From NCBI GenBank assembly GCA_046160865.1, contig JBJXHG010000100.1:1-64000 (forward strand): a DNA stretch of 64,000 bases. Direction: 5' to 3'. Both the position numbers and the translations under genes were made by a program. Of the stretch, positions 40,358 to 49,150 are shown piece after piece. The DNA comes from JBJXHG01 sp046160865. Lineage in GTDB: Bacteria; Planctomycetota; UBA1135; GCA-002686595. The notes beneath the pieces are model-generated. The model was not told where the DNA came from. It searched no databases and saw nothing but the letters and a program-made list of their open reading frames with translations. Each line of letters opens with the position of its first letter. The stretch's first letter is position 1.

Positions 40358-42541
40358 TTAGGGCCGCTTTTGATTCTTCAGCACCGACACCCCGCCCGCG
40401 CCGAGCGACACCGCCAAGTCCGAGTCGCCGTCGCCGTCGAGATCGCCCGCCGCCAATTGGTACGCATCACCGCTCGCGTACATGCGGCCGGGCGCGAGGA
40501 ACGAGCCGTCGCCTTGGCCGCGCAGCACGAGCACCGCGTCCGTGTTCGGTCCGGTGAACGCGAGGTCGATGCGCGCGTCGTTGTCGAAGTCGGCCGCGAC
40601 CACGTCGTAGGGCGAGATCAGCAGCGCGACGGAATCGGGCGCGCCGAACGTCGCGTTGCCCGCGTTCCACAAGAGACCGGCCGACGTGCCGAAATCCGTC
40701 GCGACCGCGATGTCAGGGTCGCCATCGCGATCGAAGTCGGCGACCGCGATCGCGCGCGCTTCGAGGAGGCCGCCGATCGTGGTCTGCGTGCCGAGCGTGC
40801 CGTCGCCGTTGCCACGCACGATGCGCACTCGGTCGAGCGAACCTTCCGCCGCGACCACGTCGAGATCCAGGTCCAAGTCGAGATCGGCCAGCGCGAGCGC
40901 GATCGCCATCGATCCCGTCGGATAGGCGACCGGTGGCGCGAAGCTCCCGCCGACGTTCTCGAACACGAGCAACTCGCCGGTGCCCGTCGAGACGACGAGG
41001 TCGACATCGTGGTCGCCGTCGAGATCACCGCTCGCGCTCGCGACCGGCACGAAACCGATCGCGGCATCGTTCGCGACGGCCGTGAACGTCCCGTTGCCGT
41101 TGCTGGTGACGACGCGCAGGACGCCACCGCTGTCCGCACTCGCGGCAACCATGTCGAGATCGAGATCGCCGTCGCAGTCGACGAGCTCGAGCGCGCGCGG
41201 ATCGGCGCCGAGCGGCACGGAGTACGCGCTGCCGAACGCGCCGCCGCCCGTGTTCGGCAGCACCCACGCGCGCCCGCCGGCGCGGTCGAGCGTGCACAGG
41301 TCGACGTCCACATCGCCGTCGATGTCGCCGAGCGCGGCGCGCTCATCGGCAGTGGGCGCCGGGTAGATCGCGCGCCGCGCGAACCCCTGGATGCCGCGAC
41401 CGAACAGCACGGAGACGCTGCTCGCCGAAAAGTGCGCGAACACCACGTCGAGTCGCCCGTCGCGATCCATGTCCGCGATCTCCGGATCGCTCGACAAACC
41501 GTAGCCCGGCAGCACGTCCACGGGCTCGAAGCTCGCGTCGCCGTGCCCGAGGAGAATGCCGGCAGCACCCGAGAAGCCGGTCACCACGAGGTCCATGTCG
41601 CCGTCGCGATCGAGATCGGCGCCCGCGAGCTCGCGCGCACCGCTCACCGCACCGATCGCGATCGGTGCGTCGAAGGTGCCGTCGCCGTTCCCGAGCAGGA
41701 GCGAAACCGTCGGGCCTCCGTCGGCCACGGCGAGATCGACGTGTGCGTCGCCATCGAAGCGCGCCGCGACGAGATCGAACGCACCGCCGCTCGTGGCGCG
41801 GCTGATCGTCGCGCCGAACGTGCCGTCTCCCAGGCCGAGCTTCACGGACACGGATCCGAACGGCGCGTTGCCCACCACGAGATCGAGAGCGAAGTCGCCG
41901 TCGACATCGACGAGCAGGATCGAGTTCGGACCCGCGGATCCGAACGCGTGCACGCCGAGCAACGCGAACGCGCCCGTGCCCGTGCCTTTCGAGATCGATG
42001 CGTCGCCGGAATCCTTGTTCGCCGTCGCGACGTCGAGATGTCCGTCGCCGTCGACGTCGCCGAGCGCGACGGCGAGTGGTCGTGACCCGCCACACGCGAA
42101 GAACACCGGCGCTCCGAACGCGCCGTCGCCGGAACCGAGCATCACGCCGAAGCTCGGGCCGCCGTCGATGGCGAGCACGACGTCCTCGTCGCCGTCGTGG
42201 TCGAGGTCGCGCAGCGCGAGGTCTTGCGCGCTCGCCGCCGCCGGGAGCACGAACGGGGTGCGCAGCAAGCCGAATCCATTGCCGAGCAGCACCGACAGCG
42301 TGCCGCCGAACGGATCGACGGTGTAGACGTCGGGCTTGCCGTCACCGTTCGCATCGCCGATCGCGCTGCCCGCCGGCAAGCCGCCCGTCAGGAACACCGG
42401 CTCCGGAAAGAGCGGCTTCTCGCCCGGCCGCAAGATCGCGCCCGCGGGCGCGTGCGGAGCGCTCGGACTGACCGCGGGCGCACCGGTGACGATGTGCAAC
42501 GCGGCCGCGAACGTGAGTGCGTGGAGTTCCAGACCGACCAT
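40358..42541 (-). CDS. secreted FG-GAP/VCBS repeat protein (paralog 2)
   Basis: 727 residues, same design as the gene at 37837-40050: N-terminal hydrophobic segment (LHALTFAAALHIVTGAPAV), opening RPGEKPLFPEPVFLTGG, then repeated blades (DVDGDGHLDVATANKD, DLDRDGDMDLVVTGF, DLDLDLDLDVVAAEG) and a closing DLDGDGDSDLAVSLGAGGVSVLKN. The start ATG 42541 has GGAG close upstream. Its TAA stop (40358-40360) is the last base triplet before repeat copy B. Substitutions spread over the whole length suggest an old duplication. The likely location is outside the cytoplasmic membrane. Confidence 0.9.
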   Translation of the reverse strand: MVGLELHALTFAAALHIVTGAPAVSPSAPHAPAGAILRPGEKPLFPEPVFLTGGLPAGSAIGDANGDGKPDVYTVDPFGGTLSVLLGNGFGLLRTPFVLPAAASAQDLALRDLDHDGDEDVVLAIDGGPSFGVMLGSGDGAFGAPVFFACGGSRPLAVALGDVDGDGHLDVATANKDSGDASISKGTGTGAFALLGVHAFGSAGPNSILLVDVDGDFALDLVVGNAPFGSVSVKLGLGDGTFGATISRATSGGAFDLVAARFDGDAHVDLAVADGGPTVSLLLGNGDGTFDAPIAIGAVSGARELAGADLDRDGDMDLVVTGFSGAAGILLGHGDASFEPVDVLPGYGLSSDPEIADMDRDGRLDVVFAHFSASSVSVLFGRGIQGFARRAIYPAPTADERAALGDIDGDVDVDLCTLDRAGGRAWVLPNTGGGAFGSAYSVPLGADPRALELVDCDGDLDLDMVAASADSGGVLRVVTSNGNGTFTAVANDAAIGFVPVASASGDLDGDHDVDLVVSTGTGELLVFENVGGSFAPPVAYPTGSMAIALALADLDLDLDLDVVAAEGSLDRVRIVRGNGDGTLGTQTTIGGLLEARAIAVADFDRDGDPDIAVATDFGTSAGLLWNAGNATFGAPDSVALLISPYDVVAADFDNDARIDLAFTGPNTDAVLVLRGQGDGSFLAPGRMYASGDAYQLAAGDLDGDGDSDLAVSLGAGGVSVLKNQKRP

Positions 42542-42674
42542 CGGAGATTCTCCGTGGAGACACGGCGGCAGGGAGCGACCGTCGTTCCAGCCTACCCGTG
42601 TTGCACGCGCCCGCAATGCGTGGCCATTGCGCTGCACTTGAAAGCAAGCCGCCGTGCGACGAAAGCCTTCGACC

Positions 42675-43613
42675 ATGTCGCTGCTCCACTCGCTGTCCGA
42701 CGCCGTCCACTCGGTCGTCGATGCCATCGCGCCGGCCGTCGTCCACATCCGCACCGTGCAGCCGCGCGCACGCACGCTCTCGGGCGGCTCTGGCGTGTGC
42801 GTGGCACCGGAAGGTCTCGTCCTGACCAATCACCATGTCATCCACGGCGCGAGCGCGGTCGAGATCGAGCTCGCCGACGGCACGACGCACCTCGCCGACG
42901 TGCTGGGCAGCGATCCCGCGACCGATCTCGCCGTGCTGCACATCGACACGCCGGCGCTCGCGCGCGCGGAGCTCGGCGATTCGAATCGACTGCGCGTCGG
43001 GGACTTCGCGATCGCGGTCGGATCGCCGTTCGGACTCGCGCGCACGGTGACGCTCGGGATCGTCAGCGCGCTCGGCCGCTCGCTCGCGAGCCAAGCCGCC
43101 GGTCGACGCATCGAGGGTGTGATCCAAACCGACGCGCCGCTCAACGCCGGCAATTCCGGCGGTCCGCTGCTCGACGCCGACGGCCGCGTCGTCGGCATCA
43201 ACACGGCGATCGTGCTCGGCGCGCAAGGCTTGTGCTTTGCCGTGCCGTCGAACACCGCCGCGTTCGTGAAGAGCGAGATCGTCTCGCACGGCCGCGTGCG
43301 GCGCGCCTGGCTCGGCGTCGGCGCGGAAGAAGTGCTGCTCGCGCGCGAAGCGGCCGAGAAGGCCGGCATTCCAGAACGGCGCGGCGTCAGCGTGCGCTCC
43401 GTCGAAGCGTCGAGCCCGGCCGCGAAAGCCGGGCTCGCGCGCGGTGACGTCATCGTGCGCCTCGGAACGCGCGCGATCGCGTCGCTGCCCGATCTGCACC
43501 GCGCGCTGTCCGGCGACGCGATTGGGACCGAGCTCGAGATCGAAGTCCTGCGCGCGGGCGCGCGGCTCTCGCTCTCGATCCGCCCGATGGAAGCGGCCGT
43601 CATGCCGCACTGA
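42675..43613 (+). CDS. HtrA/DegP-like serine protease with one PDZ domain
   Basis: 312 residues. Trypsin-like domain with complete triad: His54 (LTNHHVIHG), Asp84 (DPATDLAVLHID) and Ser161 (NAGNSGGPLL). A single PDZ domain covers about residues 225-305 (GVSVRSVEASSPAAKAGLARGDVIVRLG). No signal peptide or membrane anchor is visible, unusual for HtrA, so it may act in the cytoplasm or leave by another route. The ATG 42675 lies close to the protease fold; GTG 42654 would add only 7 residues. It diverges from the FG-GAP paralog across 133 bp. Confidence 0.9.
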   Translation: MSLLHSLSDAVHSVVDAIAPAVVHIRTVQPRARTLSGGSGVCVAPEGLVLTNHHVIHGASAVEIELADGTTHLADVLGSDPATDLAVLHIDTPALARAELGDSNRLRVGDFAIAVGSPFGLARTVTLGIVSALGRSLASQAAGRRIEGVIQTDAPLNAGNSGGPLLDADGRVVGINTAIVLGAQGLCFAVPSNTAAFVKSEIVSHGRVRRAWLGVGAEEVLLAREAAEKAGIPERRGVSVRSVEASSPAAKAGLARGDVIVRLGTRAIASLPDLHRALSGDAIGTELEIEVLRAGARLSLSIRPMEAAVMPH

Positions 43614-43714
43614 GCTCTCGCTGTTCGGCTTCGCCTCCGCTGCTTGCGGTGCGCGCGCAGACATCAGAGTGGCAGCTGCGACGCCAAGGCCCCACCGGTG
43701 GGATCGCCCTTCTG

Positions 43715-43740
43715 GCTCGTCTTCCCGAGCGAAGACGAGC
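43715..43740. terminator. hairpin between convergent htrA-like and small membrane gene
   Basis: GCTCGTCTTC (43715-43724) pairs perfectly with GAAGACGAGC (43731-43740), loop CCGAGC. It lies just past the minus-strand stop at 43748 and ~100 bp past the htrA-like stop. The palindrome CCCACCGGTGGG (43691-43702) stands close by. Confidence 0.5.
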
Positions 43741-43747
43741 AGAGGGC

Positions 43748-44158
43748 TCAGTTTTTGACGATCGCCGGCGCTTCGTCTGTCTTCGCGCCGTTACGGGCAC
43801 CGCTCGCTCCGTCGGCGCCGACCCGCTCGCACGCGCGCACCTTGCCGTGCGCGTCGAAGTACGTGATGCGCGCGAGCCCGTCGTTCTCGAGGCCGAAGCG
43901 CGCGATCGCCTTGCCGCTCGCGTCGTTCCACACGATCGTCGGCGTGCCTTGCTGGTATGCGTCGATCATGAACCGTTGCCGACCCGAGCTATCGCGCAGC
44001 ACGAGGCGCTCGCCGGTGATCACGTCGCACACCGGCGTCGCCATCGCGAGCACACCGAGCGCGGCGACGCTCCCGGCGACACCGACGACGACGCGCTTCC
44101 AGCGGCGGTTCTCGCGCTCCAAACGATCCAAGCGATTCGACAGTTCGTGCTCGTTCAT
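43748..44158 (-). CDS. small single-pass membrane protein, unknown
   Basis: 136 residues. An N-terminal charged coiled coil (ELSNRLDRLERENRRWKR) is followed by one membrane helix (VVVGVAGSVAALGVLAMA) and a soluble domain with repeated beta strands (RLVLRDSSGRQRFMI, TIVWNDASGKAIARFGL, ARITYFDAHGKVRA). Those strands resemble short tandem D.SG.xR repeats. I do not recognise a family. AAGGAG sits 7 bp before ATG 44158, a strong ribosome site. It converges on the htrA-like gene. Confidence 0.82.
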   Translation of the reverse strand: MNEHELSNRLDRLERENRRWKRVVVGVAGSVAALGVLAMATPVCDVITGERLVLRDSSGRQRFMIDAYQQGTPTIVWNDASGKAIARFGLENDGLARITYFDAHGKVRACERVGADGASGARNGAKTDEAPAIVKN

Positions 44159-44389
44159 GGCGATCTCCTTGGGAATGGGATTGCGGACGCGCCGCCGACG
44201 AGCGCAGCCTTGCAGCGTTGCCGCGGATCGCGTCCGAGATTCTGCACCTGCGCGAGGAACCGCGCCTCCGCACGCAGGTAACCCTCTTCGCAGGAAAAAG
44301 CGCCGCTGGCTGAGCGCTCCTACGGAGTCTAGAAACACCCGCACACTGGCCGGCTCGAGCTTGTCCGCCGGGATAGACTTCCGACACCC

Positions 44390-45184
44390 ATGAGTGCTCC
44401 CCAACCCAAGAAGCACGAGCTCAACCGCGCCCTGGCGGACGCCGTTCGCGAGATCGGCCGCCTGGATACCCCCCAGGACATGGAGCAGCGCGGGGTCCGG
44501 CGCGTCCGGCGCATCTCCATGCAGGACATCTCCCGCATGATCGAGAAGGCGGTCAACCGCACGATCATGGAGCGGACCCTCGGGGTCGACGCGGCCGAGA
44601 TGCAGCTCCTCTTCGACCGCGCCCAGGTGGGCCTGGTCGGGATCATGAAAGGCGTCGAGGAAGTCGAGGCGACCCGCGGGGCGGTGGCCGAGAGCCAGCG
44701 CGAACTGCTCGCCGAGATCGACGAGATGCGGCGCGACCAGAAGGCCGCGCACGCGGATCACCCGCTCGAGCTCGACGACCCGATCGCTGTGCAAATGCGC
44801 GACGCGATCCGCGACTGCTTCCTGCGCACGGGCGTGAACACGCCGGAAGGCCGCAACGCGGAACGCGACCTGTTCGCGCGCGCGTTCGCGCTGCTCGAAG
44901 CGCTGCGCCGCCGCGCGGCCGAAGCCGCCGCCGCGAGTCGCGACGGAGAGATCGACCGGATGGATCGCCGCATCCACAAGCTCGTCGAGTCGCTGGAGAC
45001 CACCGAGGCCGCGCTCAAGCGCGTCGCGGCCATGAAGAACGTCGATCTCGGCATCGCGTCCCTGTACCGCGTCGTGCAAGGCCTCGCGACCGACGAGTCG
45101 AACATCGAGCTGAAGAAGGAGATGATGTCACTGATCTTCAAGGCCAACCTGGACCTACAGAAGAAGTCCGCGGTAGCGACGTAG
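44390..45184 (+). CDS. conserved-looking coiled-coil protein, unknown
   Basis: 264 residues, rich in charged helices with no signal or membrane segment. Residues ~55-125 (MIEKAVNRTIMERTL, VEEVEATRGAVAESQREL) and ~190-240 form likely coiled coils (DRMDRRIHKLVESLETTEAALKRV). The end, MMSLIFKANLDLQKKSAVAT, is short and polar. I recognise no family. It has its own strong terminator at 45214-45243, suggesting a well-expressed monocistronic gene. It diverges from the small membrane protein over 231 bp with no clear promoter boxes. Confidence 0.82.
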   Translation: MSAPQPKKHELNRALADAVREIGRLDTPQDMEQRGVRRVRRISMQDISRMIEKAVNRTIMERTLGVDAAEMQLLFDRAQVGLVGIMKGVEEVEATRGAVAESQRELLAEIDEMRRDQKAAHADHPLELDDPIAVQMRDAIRDCFLRTGVNTPEGRNAERDLFARAFALLEALRRRAAEAAAASRDGEIDRMDRRIHKLVESLETTEAALKRVAAMKNVDLGIASLYRVVQGLATDESNIELKKEMMSLIFKANLDLQKKSAVAT

Positions 45185-45213
45185 CGCAGCGATCGACGAG
45201 GCAAGACAAAAGG

Positions 45214-45243
45214 CCGCGGGCTGGAGGCGTCTCCAGCCCGCGG
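45214..45243 (+). terminator. strong rho-independent-like terminator
   Basis: CCGCGGGCTGGAG (45214-45226) and CTCCAGCCCGCGG (45231-45243) form a perfect 13-bp stem with a GCGT loop, preceded by AAAA and followed by TTTCTCGTT. It ends the coiled-coil gene 30 bp after its stop. Confidence 0.85.
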
Positions 45244-45250
45244 TTTCTCG

Positions 45251-45364
45251 TTGAGGCGCGCGCTGGACGCGGGAACGGCGCGCGGGATCGCCCTCACCGC
45301 AGCCGGAATCGCGGCCGTGGAAACGGTGCTGACGCTCTACGTGCTCGCGCTCTGCGGCGGGTGA
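45251..45364 (+). CDS. possible 37-residue membrane peptide
   Basis: From TTG 45251 to TGA 45364 the frame reads as a basic start (RRALDAGTARG) and a single hydrophobic helix (IALTAAGIAAVETVLTLYVL) ending in ALCGG. Third positions are mostly G/C. It starts 8 bp after a strong terminator, so it would need its own promoter. It may be a small membrane protein or the tail of a lost gene. Confidence 0.22.
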   Translation: MRRALDAGTARGIALTAAGIAAVETVLTLYVLALCGG

Positions 45365-45374
45365 GTGCGCGCGC

Positions 45375-47237
45375 TCACCCGCACGGATCGAGGTCGAGAT
45401 TCGCTTCGCGCGTTGCGTGCTTGCCGCCGCCGGTCGCGCGATGGAAGCGCGCGATCAAGTCTTGGCGACCGGCAGCGAGGAGCGCTTCCTCGACGTAGCG
45501 CTTCGACTCCGGCGCCTTCCAGCGCACGAGCGCCTTCTGCTGCTTGCGCTCGCGCTCGCCGCGCGGCACGTACAAGTCGGCGAACGTCAGCGGATCCTTG
45601 CCCGTCGCGTATTGAACACACGCGCGCGTCATCGGCAGCGGAATGAACTCCTGCACTTGCTCGGGCGAGTAGTTGCGCGCGAGCAGCTTCTCGAAGAGCT
45701 CGATCGCCGCCTCGGGCGTCGTCCCGGGGTGCCCGACGATGAAATAGTTGACGAGGTGCTGGTCGCGGCCGAGGTCCTGACACTCGGACTTGTAGTCGGC
45801 TTCGTACTTCTCGTAGACCTCGAAGCGCGGCTTGTTCATCGCTTCGAGCACGGCGTCCGACGCGTGCTCCGGCGCGAGCTTCATGCGGCCCGGCACGTGG
45901 TGCTGCACGAGATCGTGGTGCAGCGGCAAGAGCTCGCCCTTCTTGTTGCGCAGCATGTCGTAGCGGATGCCCGAGCTGACGAACGCGTGCTTCACACCCT
46001 TCGTGTTGCGCACGAGCGACAGCAAGCGGCGATAGCCTTCGGTCGTCTTGTCGAGACGCAGCGCGGGGCACGGATCGGGCGTCAAGCAATCGCGACCGAG
46101 ACAGGCCTCGCCCTTCTCGAGCAGCTTGCAGCCGAGGCCGTACATGTTCGCGGTCGGACCGCCGACGTCCGTGATCGTGCCGCGAAAATCGTGGTGTGCT
46201 GCGAGCGCCGCGGCTTCGCGCAGGACGGACTCTTCGCTGCGGCTCTGGATCGTGCGCCCTTGGTGGAACGTGATCGAGCAGAACGAGCAGTCCGCCATGC
46301 AGCCGCGGTGCGTGTTGACGCTCCAGCGCACGGGCTCGAGCGCCGCGATGCCGCCCGCTTGCGTGTGATCGGGATGCCATTCGCGCCGGTACGGCAAGTC
46401 GTAGAACGAATCGACCTCGGCCTGCGACGCCGGCGGTGCGGGCGGATGCTGCAGGACGAAGCGTGTGCCGTGCTGCTGCGCGAGGACGCGCGAGCTCGGG
46501 CTGTTCTCTTCGCGCACCGCTTGGAAGAGCTCGATGAGCTTGTCCCAGTCGCCTTGGATCTCCTCGAACGACGGCACCTTGCGCGCGTCGCTCGGCACGT
46601 TGGTCGCGCTCACGATCTCACACGTACCCGCGATACCGGTGAGTGCCTCCCCCGCCGCGATGCGGCGCGCGACCTCGAGCACCGCGCGCTCGCCCATCCC
46701 CCACACGAGCAAGTCGGCTTTGCTGTCGGCGAGAATCGAGCGGCGGATCTTCTCTTCCCAATAGTCGTAGTACGCGAGCCGGCGCGGCCCCGCCTCGAGT
46801 CCGCCGATCACGACCGGCACGCCGGCGAAGTGGTGTCGCGCGAGTGCCGTGTACGCGATCGTCGCGCGATTCGGCCGACCCGGTGCGCCGCCCGGACGGT
46901 AGACGTCGATGCGGCGCTTCTTCTTCGACGCCGTGTAGTTCGTCACCATCGAGTCGATGGTCCCTGCGGTGACGCCGACGAAGAGGCGCGGCGAAGGCAG
47001 GCGCGACCAGCCGGAACCCTCCACACCATCGGGTTCGAGCTCCGGCGCGTCGAGGATGCCGACCTTGTAGCCGTGCGCTTCCAGCACGCGTCCGATCACA
47101 GCCGCGCCGAACGACGGGTGGTCGACGTAGCCGTCGCCGGTGACGAGCACGATGTCGAGCTCGTCCCAACCGCGCGCGTGCATCTGTGCGCGCGTGCGTG
47201 GCAGGAAGGTGTTGGGATCCGAGTGCGTCCGAGTCAT
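45375..47237 (-). CDS. YgiQ-family radical SAM protein
   Basis: 620 residues of the YgiQ family. The N-terminal domain (FLPRTRAQMHARGWDELDIVLVTGDGYVDHPSFG) and the radical SAM core with the [4Fe-4S] motif CMADCSFC (CxxxCxxC, about residues 313-320) are complete. The C-terminal region continues with the family pattern, including QEFIPLPMTRACVQYATG. The enzymatic reaction of YgiQ is not known; it uses SAM and an iron-sulfur cluster. ATG 47237 begins near the usual family start. Length is normal. The adjacent bL34-like gene lies 109 bp upstream on the same strand. Confidence 0.93.
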   Translation of the reverse strand: MTRTHSDPNTFLPRTRAQMHARGWDELDIVLVTGDGYVDHPSFGAAVIGRVLEAHGYKVGILDAPELEPDGVEGSGWSRLPSPRLFVGVTAGTIDSMVTNYTASKKKRRIDVYRPGGAPGRPNRATIAYTALARHHFAGVPVVIGGLEAGPRRLAYYDYWEEKIRRSILADSKADLLVWGMGERAVLEVARRIAAGEALTGIAGTCEIVSATNVPSDARKVPSFEEIQGDWDKLIELFQAVREENSPSSRVLAQQHGTRFVLQHPPAPPASQAEVDSFYDLPYRREWHPDHTQAGGIAALEPVRWSVNTHRGCMADCSFCSITFHQGRTIQSRSEESVLREAAALAAHHDFRGTITDVGGPTANMYGLGCKLLEKGEACLGRDCLTPDPCPALRLDKTTEGYRRLLSLVRNTKGVKHAFVSSGIRYDMLRNKKGELLPLHHDLVQHHVPGRMKLAPEHASDAVLEAMNKPRFEVYEKYEADYKSECQDLGRDQHLVNYFIVGHPGTTPEAAIELFEKLLARNYSPEQVQEFIPLPMTRACVQYATGKDPLTFADLYVPRGERERKQQKALVRWKAPESKRYVEEALLAAGRQDLIARFHRATGGGKHATREANLDLDPCG

Positions 47238-47346
47238 GGCGAGTGGCGATCGAAGCGAGTTCAGCTTGCCGAGGCTCGCCAGGCTCGCTTTGGCGGGCGC
47301 CGCGCACCCTGCGCGCTCGCGGCGCACCGGCGCATGCGGAGGTCGA

Positions 47347-47472
47347 TCAGAAGCTGCCGTGGCGCGCGCGCTGACGGCGGTTCGTCTTGCGTCCGCCCTT
47401 CGTCTTCTGGCGCGTGCGGTAGCCGGTCTTCTTCTTGTGCTTGAGGCTCGACTTGCGAATGTTCGTGTGCAT
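47347..47472 (-). CDS. rpmH: small basic protein resembling ribosomal protein bL34
   Basis: 41 residues, almost half Lys or Arg. The run KKKTGYRTRQKTKGGRKTN aligns with the bL34 pattern K..HGFR.RM.TK.GRK. An N-terminal MHTNIRKSSLKH replaces the usual MKRTYQPS. bL34 sits in the large ribosomal subunit. The gene usually lies beside rnpA and dnaA; neither is here, so this is an isolated copy. ATG 47472 gives the usual length, since the frame upstream is not conserved-looking. No strong ribosome-binding site is seen. Confidence 0.55.
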   Translation of the reverse strand: MHTNIRKSSLKHKKKTGYRTRQKTKGGRKTNRRQRARHGSF

Positions 47473-47678
47473 GGCTCGGTGCTCGTGACGGGATGCGGGG
47501 CCCGCGCGCGGGCAGGAAAAGGCCGCAGATCCTACCAAGGTGGGGCGCCGCGCCAAAGTCGATGCGCGGCGCATCCATCCGGAGACGGAGCGAGCGTCTG
47601 CCGCACGAATCGTCCCCGCGAGCGCCTTGACGCGAGTCCAGGCACATTCGAGAACTCGCCGCCCGCGTGCGCGACGCC

Positions 47679-49127
47679 ATGACCGAATCCGACACCACCA
47701 CGCCCGCGACGCCCGAGCCGCGCTCGTTCTGGCGCCAGGCGAAAGCCGCGCTCGGCGGCGCGGAGCTCGACTACACGCAGGGATCGCTGTCGAAAGCCGT
47801 GTGGCTGCTTGCGATCCCGATGGTGCTCGAGATGGTGATGGAATCGACCTTCGCCATCGTCGACGTGTTCTTCGTCGCGGACCTCGGCGCAGACGCCGTC
47901 GCGGCCGTCGGATTGACGGAAGCGATGCTGACGATCGTGTACGCGGTCGCGTTCGGCATGGCCGTCGCCGCGACAGCGCTCGTCGCGCGCCGCATCGGCG
48001 AGAAGAACAAGGCTGGCGCCGTGCGCGCCGGCACCTCGGCGATCGCTATCGGCGTGATCGCAGGCCTCGTGATCGGACCGCCGTGTGCGTTCTTCGCGGA
48101 CGACCTGTTGCGCGCGATGGGCGCGTCCCCGTCCGTCGTCGAGACCGGCACGCGCTACGCGCAGATCGTGCTGGGCGGCAACGTCGTCGTGCTGCTCTTG
48201 CACCTCGCCAACGGCGTGTTCCGCGGGGCCGGCGATGCGGCGCTCGCGATGCGCGCGCTGGCGCTCGCGAACGGCATCAACATCGTGCTCGATCCTTGCC
48301 TCATCTACGGATGGGGACCGTTTCCCGAGCTCGGCCTCACCGGCGCCGCGGTCGCGACGACGACGGGGCGCACGATCGGCGTGCTCTACCAACTCAGGAT
48401 GCTGCGCCGCGGCACCGGACGCCTCGCCCTGCGCGGGCCGGCGTGCCGCGTCGAGCCGCCGATCATGATCGAAATCCTGCGGCTCTCCGCGGGCACCGTG
48501 GGTCAATTCCTGATCGTGACGACTTCGTGGGTCGTGCTCGTCACGTTTCTCGCGGACTTCGGGTCCGTCGTGCTCGCGGGCTACACGATCGCGATGCGCA
48601 TCGTGGCCTTCGCGTTCATGCCCGCGTGGGGCTTCACGAACGCCGCCGCGACGCTCGTCGGCCAAAATCTCGGCGCGCAGAAGCCCGACCGCGCCGAGCG
48701 CGCTGTGTGGCTCACCGGGCTGTACACGATGGGCTTCCTCGCCGTCGTCACGATCGTGTTCGTGACGCTCGCGCCAGAGCTCGTCGGCATCTTCACGGAG
48801 GATCCGGACACGACGACCGTCGCCGTCGCGGCGCTGCGCACCGTGAGCTACGGCTACGTCTTCTACGCGTGGGGCATGGCGACCATGCAAGGCTTCAACG
48901 GAGCCGGCGACACGAAGACTCCGACGTGGATCCACTTCTTCTGCTTCTGGCTGTTCGAGATCCCGCTCGCGTGGGCGCTGTCGCAGCACACGGAACTGCG
49001 CGAGCACGGCGTGTTCTGGTCCGTCTGCATCGCGGAGTCGTCGTTCGCCGTCGTCGGCGTGCTGATGTTCCGCCGCGGCAAGTGGAAGAGCGCGCAGGTC
49101 GCCGCCGACGTCGTGACGCGCGCGTGA
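47679..49127 (+). CDS. MATE family multidrug/cation efflux transporter
   Basis: 482 residues, about twelve membrane helices. The first half opens SKAVWLLAIPMVLEMVMESTF, the typical MATE start, with VDVFFVADLGADAVAAVGL. The second half repeats the fold (AGTVGQFLIVTTSWVVLVTFL, VGQNLGAQKPDRAERAVWLTG, GAGDTKTPTWI). Such proteins expel cationic compounds using Na+ or H+ gradients. ATG 47679 is preferred over in-frame GTG 47667. It converges on the small membrane ORF. No regulator stands next to it. Confidence 0.92.
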   Translation: MTESDTTTPATPEPRSFWRQAKAALGGAELDYTQGSLSKAVWLLAIPMVLEMVMESTFAIVDVFFVADLGADAVAAVGLTEAMLTIVYAVAFGMAVAATALVARRIGEKNKAGAVRAGTSAIAIGVIAGLVIGPPCAFFADDLLRAMGASPSVVETGTRYAQIVLGGNVVVLLLHLANGVFRGAGDAALAMRALALANGINIVLDPCLIYGWGPFPELGLTGAAVATTTGRTIGVLYQLRMLRRGTGRLALRGPACRVEPPIMIEILRLSAGTVGQFLIVTTSWVVLVTFLADFGSVVLAGYTIAMRIVAFAFMPAWGFTNAAATLVGQNLGAQKPDRAERAVWLTGLYTMGFLAVVTIVFVTLAPELVGIFTEDPDTTTVAVAALRTVSYGYVFYAWGMATMQGFNGAGDTKTPTWIHFFCFWLFEIPLAWALSQHTELREHGVFWSVCIAESSFAVVGVLMFRRGKWKSAQVAADVVTRA

Positions 49128-49130
49128 GCG

Positions 49131-49150
49131 CGTGACGCGGTCGCGTCACG
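49131..49150. terminator. hairpin between MATE gene and small membrane ORF
   Basis: CGTGACGC and GCGTCACG pair perfectly around a GGTC loop, 3 bp after the MATE stop. It overlaps the stop of the minus-strand ORF (49146). It could end both transcripts. Confidence 0.5.
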
